A stretch of 10,535 bases of DNA from Thermoflexales bacterium (GTDB lineage: Bacteria > Chloroflexota > Anaerolineae > S140-20), in assembly GCA_015484715.1 (NCBI GenBank), contig WFUY01000524.1:1-10535 (forward strand). Reading direction: 5' to 3'. The position numbers were made by a program, and so were the translations under genes. How positions within the stretch are numbered: the first letter of the stretch is position 1; the number at the start of each line of letters is the position of its first letter. The notes beneath the pieces are model-generated. The model saw nothing but the letters and a program-made list of their open reading frames with translations. It was not told the DNA's origin and did no database searches. Below, piece after piece: positions 7,283 to 10,535 of the stretch.

Positions 7283-7306
7283 CCAACTGAGCAGGAGTGA
7301 GGACCG

Positions 7307-8317
7307 ATGACGACGACGATGTTGATCTTTGCTGGTGCGTTGATCCTGGCAATCGGTGGAACCCCGTTGGCCCGCTACTTGGCCCCCTACCTGGGAGTGA
7401 TAGACCAGCCCTCTCAACGCAAGATGCACACCCGCCCGATGCCCCGGCTGGGTGGGATGGCGATCTACCTGACGGTGATGGCCGCAGCGTTGGTCTTGCG
7501 AACGCGCTACAACATCCACCAGTTGGTCAGCATCCTGCTGGGAGCCAGTTGGGTCTCCTTCCTGGGTGTCTGGGACGACCGATGGGGGTTGCGACCGCTG
7601 CTCAAGCTGGTGGGACAGATCGCCGGTGCCCTCTTCCTCGTCCTCAGCGGCGTTCGGGTCAACCTGCCCCTGACCCCGCCCTGGGCCGATGTCCTGGTCA
7701 CCGTCCTCTGGCTGGTTGGGATCACCAACGCCTTCAACCTGCTGGACAATATGGACGGTCTGTCGGGAGGGGTGGCGGCCATTGCCGCCGCCTTCTTCGT
7801 TCTGCTCACCGCCTTTAGCGGGCAGTACCTGGTCGGGGCGCTCTCGGCCGCCGTCCTGGGGGCCTGCTTGGGCTTTTTGATCTACAACTTCAACCCCGCC
7901 AGCATCTTCATGGGGGACAGCGGCAGCCTCTTCCTGGGCTTCCTGTTGGCGGCCATTGGCATCAAACTTCGCTTTCCCGACAACGTCACCTTCGTCACCT
8001 GGATGGTACCGGTGTTGGTCCTGGGGCTCCCCATCTTCGACACCACGCTGGTCATCGTCTCCCGGCTGCGCCGGGGGCTCAATCCGCTGACCACGCCGGG
8101 CAAGGACCACGTCTCCCACCGGCTGGTGATGGCGGGGCTCACCCAACGGGAGGCGGTGCTGACCCTCTACCTGATCAGCGGCGCTCTGGGCGTGCTGGCC
8201 ATCTTCGTGACCCAGGCGAGCATCCTGGAAGGGTATGCCGTTGGAGGCACTGTCGCCCTTGCCGGGTTGATTGCGTTGTGGAAACTGGAGCAGGTCTACA
8301 ACAGGGAGAGAGGTTAG
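7307..8317 (+). CDS. WecA/MraY-family polyprenyl-phosphate sugar-1-phosphate transferase
   Basis: A 336-residue polytopic membrane protein of the PNPT (glycosyl transferase family 4, WecA/WbpL/MraY) superfamily. It moves a HexNAc-1-phosphate from a UDP-sugar to undecaprenyl phosphate and so starts lipid-linked glycan synthesis at the inner face. Signature residues are all visible: D90-D91 in GVWDDRWGL, D147 and D150 in NAFNLLDNMDGLSGG, D204 in FMGDSGSLFLG, and H268/H271-R272 in KDHVSHRL, which fits the WecA/WbpL-type cytoplasmic loop rather than MraY. About ten hydrophobic segments span the length, which is normal for the family. The ATG at 7307 is preceded by AGGAG (7293-7297) and GAGGA (7299-7303). 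Its TAG touches the ATG of the dehydrogenase gene, indicating coupled expression. The acceptor lipid is well supported by family. UDP-GlcNAc as donor is only likely. Confidence 0.9.
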   Translation: MTTTMLIFAGALILAIGGTPLARYLAPYLGVIDQPSQRKMHTRPMPRLGGMAIYLTVMAAALVLRTRYNIHQLVSILLGASWVSFLGVWDDRWGLRPLLKLVGQIAGALFLVLSGVRVNLPLTPPWADVLVTVLWLVGITNAFNLLDNMDGLSGGVAAIAAAFFVLLTAFSGQYLVGALSAAVLGACLGFLIYNFNPASIFMGDSGSLFLGFLLAAIGIKLRFPDNVTFVTWMVPVLVLGLPIFDTTLVIVSRLRRGLNPLTTPGKDHVSHRLVMAGLTQREAVLTLYLISGALGVLAIFVTQASILEGYAVGGTVALAGLIALWKLEQVYNRERG

Positions 8318-9655
8318 ATGGCAGAAGGGACGGAGCGCATTCGGGTTGCTGTGATCGGACTGGGCTACGTAGGGTTGCCTCTGGCGACAGCTCTGGCCGC
8401 CGTTGGTCACACCGTCGTAGGCGTTGACGTGAACGCCGAGCGGGTGCGTCAGATCAACCAGGGCCAGAACTACATTCCTGACGTATCGGACGAGGAACTG
8501 GCCGAGTTGGTGGCGGCCGGTCGGCTGCGGGCCACCACCGACTACGAGGCCCTGCGGGAGGTCGAGGCCATCTTCATCTGCGTCCCCACCCCCCTCGACG
8601 CAATGCGGGCCCCGGACCTCTCCTACATCGTCAAAGCCTCCGAGGGCATCGCCCGGAGGTTGCAACCCGGCCACTTGGTCATCCTCCAGAGCACCACCTA
8701 TCCGGGCACCACCGAGGAGGTCGTCCTCCCCATCCTGGAGCGCTCGGGGCTCAAGGCCGGCGTGGACTTCAACCTGGCCTTCTCGCCGGAGCGGCTCGAT
8801 CCCGGACAGACGGGGAGCAAGGGGTGGAATGTCGCCAACACCCCCAAGGTCGTCGGTGGCCTCACCCCCCAGTGCACCGAGCGAGCAGCGGACCTTCTGG
8901 CCAGCCTGGGTGCACCGGTGCACCTGGTCTCCGCGCCCCGGGTGGCCGAGATGACCAAGATGCTGGAGAACATCTACCGCAGCGTCAACATCGCCTTGGT
9001 GAACGAACTGGCTCTGCTGGCCGAACGGATGCAGATTGACTTTTGGGAGGTCATCGAAGCGGCCAGAACCAAGCCCTTCGGCTTCATGCCCTTCTATCCA
9101 GGGGCCGGCGTTGGAGGACACTGCATTCCTGTGGATCCTTACTACCTCTCCTGGAAGGCCCGGGAGTACGACTTCTACACCAAGTTTATCGAGCTGGCCG
9201 CCGAAGTGAACCAGGCCATGCCCTTTCACGTGGTCGAGTTGATCGGTCAGGGGCTGGGACGACATGGGCGGGCCCTGCGCGATGCCCGGGTCTTGGTCGT
9301 GGGAGTGGCCTTCAAAGCTGACGTAGACGACGCCCGCAACTCCCCTGCTCAACGGGTGATGGAACTGCTCCTGACCCGGGGGGCCCACGTAGCCTACCAC
9401 GATCCCTACGTGCCCCAGTTCTCCATCGGGGGAAATGTCTTCTACCGTGAGAAGCGCACCTTTCAGAGCTTGCCTTTGACCGACCAGGTGATCCGACAGC
9501 AGGACTGCGTGGTCATCGTGACCGGTCACCACAGTGTGGACTACGGTCGGATCGTTCGTTGGGCTCCTCTGGTGGTGGATAGTTGCAATGCCACCGCCCG
9601 GGTCCGCAACGGGCGGGAGAAGATCATCCGTCTGGGCACAGCCCTGCCCCGTTAA
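8318..9655 (+). CDS. UDP-N-acetylhexosamine 6-dehydrogenase (WbpA/WecC-like)
   Basis: A 445-residue NAD-dependent nucleotide-sugar 6-dehydrogenase that oxidises C6 of a UDP-sugar twice to give a UDP-uronic acid. The N-terminal NAD domain has GLGYVGLPLA (14-23) and D37. The substrate region has QSTTYPGTTEE (124-134), AFSPERLDPG (154-163) and K214 in EMTKMLEN. The catalytic cysteine is C269 in FYPGAGVGGHCIPVDPYYLS (259-278), followed by GVAFKADVDDARNSP (329-343) of the C-terminal UDP-binding domain. The KPFGFMPFYPG and SPERLDPG forms resemble the WbpA/TviB UDP-GlcNAc group more than UDP-glucose dehydrogenases, so UDP-GlcNAcA is the best guess, with UDP-ManNAcA or UDP-GlcA possible. It begins immediately after the stop of the phosphoglycosyl transferase gene, with GAGAGAGG just upstream as ribosome-binding site. 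The length is normal and all key residues are intact. Confidence 0.9.
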   Translation: MAEGTERIRVAVIGLGYVGLPLATALAAVGHTVVGVDVNAERVRQINQGQNYIPDVSDEELAELVAAGRLRATTDYEALREVEAIFICVPTPLDAMRAPDLSYIVKASEGIARRLQPGHLVILQSTTYPGTTEEVVLPILERSGLKAGVDFNLAFSPERLDPGQTGSKGWNVANTPKVVGGLTPQCTERAADLLASLGAPVHLVSAPRVAEMTKMLENIYRSVNIALVNELALLAERMQIDFWEVIEAARTKPFGFMPFYPGAGVGGHCIPVDPYYLSWKAREYDFYTKFIELAAEVNQAMPFHVVELIGQGLGRHGRALRDARVLVVGVAFKADVDDARNSPAQRVMELLLTRGAHVAYHDPYVPQFSIGGNVFYREKRTFQSLPLTDQVIRQQDCVVIVTGHHSVDYGRIVRWAPLVVDSCNATARVRNGREKIIRLGTALPR

Positions 9656-9732
9656 ACACCGCAACCGCTTCAACGGCGGAAGACGTGGAAGGGCCTGCGT
9701 GCTATGCCTGTGGGGAGGAGGGCAGGCCAGGG

Positions 9733-10296
9733 ATGAGTGGTTGGGAGGAGAGAGGGGTGCTTAGCCCTGCTGGGAGGCGAAGGCGGGCGTTGGGGCCGAT
9801 CCTGTTGGCCCTTTTCATCTCTCTGTTGGTCTTCTGGCTCGTCGCCCGGCAGCGGACCCGGGTCCAAGAGGTCGCCACCTACGGCTACCTGGGGGCCTTC
9901 ATTGTAGGGTTTCTGGGCAACGCCACGGTGATCCTGCCGGCACCCAGCCTAGGGGTCACCTTTGTCCTGGGCGGTGCGTTGAATCCCTTCCTCCTCGCCA
10001 TTGTCGTCGGATTGGGGGAGGCGCTGGGGGAGCTCACCGGCTACCTGGCCGGCGTGGGGGGCAAGGTGATCGTAGAGGACCGGCAGCGGTACGCCCAGGC
10101 CCGCGACTTGGTCCACCGCTACGGCTGGCGCATCCTGCTGGTCCTGGCCGCCATCCCCAACCCCTTCTTCGACGTGGCGGGCATCGTCGCCGGCGCTACC
10201 CGCTACCCGATGTGGAAGTTTCTCCTGGCCTGCTGGGGGGGGAAGGCGATTAAAGCCTTCCTCTTCGCCGGCATCGGTCGTCAGCTCCTCCGGTGA
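9733..10296 (+). CDS. VTT/DedA-like (SNARE-associated type) membrane protein
   Basis: A 187-residue membrane protein with the VTT (DedA/SNARE-associated) fold. A cytoplasmic basic N-terminus (GRRRR, 14-18) leads into a helix at 21-38. Then come two hydrophobic stretches (about 51-80 and 83-110) with GNATVILPAPSLG (62-74) and GEALGELTGYLAG (96-108), and a C-terminal half with IPNPFFDVAGIVAGATR (141-157) and a last helix near 162-183. Some DedA-family proteins return undecaprenyl phosphate across the membrane. At the end of a glycan operon that uses this carrier, such a role is attractive but inferred. The ATG at 9733 has AGGAGG at 9716-9721 (11-base spacing). A GTG at 9757 with GGGAGGAG at 9743-9750 is an equally good alternative and would shorten the protein by 8 residues. 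The 77-base gap after the dehydrogenase gene is the largest in the operon, so separate transcription is possible. Confidence 0.8.
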   Translation: MSGWEERGVLSPAGRRRRALGPILLALFISLLVFWLVARQRTRVQEVATYGYLGAFIVGFLGNATVILPAPSLGVTFVLGGALNPFLLAIVVGLGEALGELTGYLAGVGGKVIVEDRQRYAQARDLVHRYGWRILLVLAAIPNPFFDVAGIVAGATRYPMWKFLLACWGGKAIKAFLFAGIGRQLLR

Positions 10297-10308
10297 GCGG
10301 AGAGGTAG

Positions 10309-10327
10309 GGCAATTTGACAAACTGCC
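10309..10327 (+). promoter_or_regulatory. 19-base dyad GGCAATTTGACAAACTGCC
   Basis: A near-perfect palindrome centred on base 10318: GGCA pairs with TGCC and TTTG with CAAA, with one mismatch per arm (A10313 against C10323). It lies 13 bases after the stop of the VTT gene. It contains a perfect TTGACA (10315-10320), but no -10 box follows at 16-18 bases. It could be an operator or a weak terminator stem. There is no T-tract. Confidence 0.35.
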
Positions 10328-10341
10328 TCCCACAGTTCTGC

Positions 10342-10357
10342 GGTGATTACCCACAAG
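10342..10357 (-). promoter_or_regulatory. Dyad motif TGTGGGTAATCACC, copy 2 (inverted)
   Basis: On the - strand this reads CTTGTGGGTAATCACC. It is identical over 14 bases to copy 1 at 969-982 and over 12 bases to copy 3 at 10483-10494. With copy 3 it forms a 12-bp inverted repeat (GGTGATTACCCA at 10342-10353 facing TGGGTAATCACC) around the 77-base palindrome. Unlike copies 1 and 3, no promoter-like boxes are found downstream of it in its own direction. Confidence 0.5.
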
Positions 10358-10382
10358 TGAGCGAGAGGGTGGTCCGTAGCAG

Positions 10383-10459
10383 GCCGTCCACGAATTTCTC
10401 ACAAATGCACGAATGAGGTGGTCCTTAATTCGTGTATTCGTGCCCCATTCGTGGACGGC
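10383..10459. repeat. 77-base symmetric palindrome of CACGAAT/ATTCGTG heptads
   Basis: The outer arms are a perfect 13-bp pair (GCCGTCCACGAAT at 10383-10395 with ATTCGTGGACGGC at 10447-10459). Inside, three left heptads CACRAAT (10389, 10400, 10408) face three right heptads ATTCGTG (10428, 10436, 10447). Starts are spaced 11 then 8 bases on the left and 8 then 11 on the right, so the whole unit is symmetric about base 10421. Mismatches are limited to bases 10396-10399, 10403 and the centre. It could fold as a long hairpin in RNA and may halt transcription from the operon, or be a REP-like dispersed intergenic repeat. There is no coding potential and no T-tract. Confidence 0.75.
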
Positions 10460-10482
10460 TAGTCTCCCTATCTCCAAAGATA

Positions 10483-10499
10483 TGGGTAATCACCACACA
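10483..10499 (+). promoter_or_regulatory. Dyad motif TGGGTAATCACC, copy 3 (operator-like)
   Basis: ATGGGTAATCACCACA (10482-10497) holds the same core as copy 1 and sits in the same place relative to a promoter: its TGGGTAATCA begins 48 bases before the -10 box here and 47 bases before it in copy 1. Aligning the three copies gives a consensus close to TGTGGGTAATCACCACA, an inverted repeat of TGTGG and CCACA around a 7-base centre. Binding by a dimeric regulator is inferred. Confidence 0.5.
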
Positions 10500-10507
10500 G
10501 TCCTTGG

Positions 10508-10535
10508 TTGACGGGGGCGGGGGGATGTGGTATAC
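10508..10535 (+). promoter_or_regulatory. Second extended -10 promoter, cut by the right edge
   Basis: TTGACG (10508-10513, 5/6 match to the -35 consensus) is followed after exactly 17 bases by TATAC (10531-10535), whose sixth base lies beyond the window. TGG (10528-10530) supplies an extended -10. The spacer ends GGGATGTGG, closely matching the GGGATGTGC that precedes TATAAT at 1020. It should drive a gene to the right of the window. Confidence 0.55.

Noticed and set aside
6965..9673. A 902-codon open frame on the - strand
   Set aside because: It lies opposite three genes with intact family motifs (nucleotidyltransferase, PNPT, dehydrogenase). Its translation is low-complexity, rich in G, Q, D and H, with no recognisable domain. 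Long antisense frames are expected in GC-rich DNA.
9583..9732. Longer reading of the VTT protein starting inside the dehydrogenase gene
   Set aside because: The extra residues overlap conserved dehydrogenase coding sequence and resemble no VTT N-terminus. The starts at 9733 and 9757 have ribosome-binding sites.
10315..10343. Promoter with the perfect TTGACA at 10315-10320
   Set aside because: No TATAAT-like hexamer occurs 16-18 bases downstream; the bases there are TCTGCGG. The TTGACA is part of the dyad at 10309-10327.
10383..10459. CRISPR-like array from repeated CACGAAT/ATTCGTG heptads
   Set aside because: The repeats are 7 bases, in mirrored orientation, 8-11 bases apart, with no spacer-length unique segments. 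The structure is a palindrome.
10342..10494. Insertion sequence or complete transposable element
   Set aside because: There is no transposase frame in the 153 bases and no target-site duplication can be seen outside the inverted 12-mers. A MITE-like relic is only a possibility and is listed as a finding.

Overview
This is a GC-rich bacterial window that looks like part of a surface-polysaccharide locus. Everything recognisable is on the + strand. The taxon cannot be read directly. The mix of a very large Wzy/ligase-like protein fused to TPRs, a WecA-type initiator, a WbpA-type dehydrogenase and intergenic CACGAAT/ATTCGTG palindromes made me think of Chloroflexota (Anaerolineae-like). That is a guess from gene style, not a demonstrated assignment.

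Layout. (1) Positions 1-815 hold the C-terminal two thirds or so of a GT4 glycosyltransferase whose start lies left of the window. (2) Positions 816-1043 hold a strong stem-loop (886-916), an 11-base direct repeat, a dyad motif (TGTGGGTAATCA) and a very good promoter with an extended -10 (TGC-TATAAT, 1017-1025). (3) From 1044 to 10296 seven or eight tightly packed genes, depending on whether the last belongs, look like one operon: a MNT-type nucleotidyltransferase, its HEPT-type RNase partner, an extended SDR sugar-nucleotide enzyme, a 1304-residue O-antigen polymerase/ligase-like protein with a TPR tail, a second orphan nucleotidyltransferase, a WecA/MraY-family phosphoglycosyl transferase, a UDP-HexNAc 6-dehydrogenase and a VTT/DedA-like membrane protein. 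(4) Positions 10297-10535 are intergenic and unusually structured: a 19-base dyad, an inverted copy of the TGTGGGTAATCA motif, a 77-base symmetric palindrome made of three CACRAAT heptads facing three ATTCGTG heptads, a second direct copy of the motif, and a second promoter of the same architecture running off the right edge.

How it may work together. The phosphoglycosyl transferase would load the first sugar-1-phosphate on undecaprenyl phosphate. The dehydrogenase and the SDR would make an acidic (hexuronic type) or further modified sugar nucleotide, and the GT4 enzyme would extend the chain. The Wzy/ligase-TPR protein would polymerise or attach the glycan outside the membrane, and the VTT protein may help recycle the lipid carrier. 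The odd part is that a complete MNT/HEPT toxin-antitoxin-like pair is placed first in this operon, directly behind the promoter and joined by a one-base overlap to the first sugar gene. The same motif-plus-promoter module recurs at the far end of the operon.
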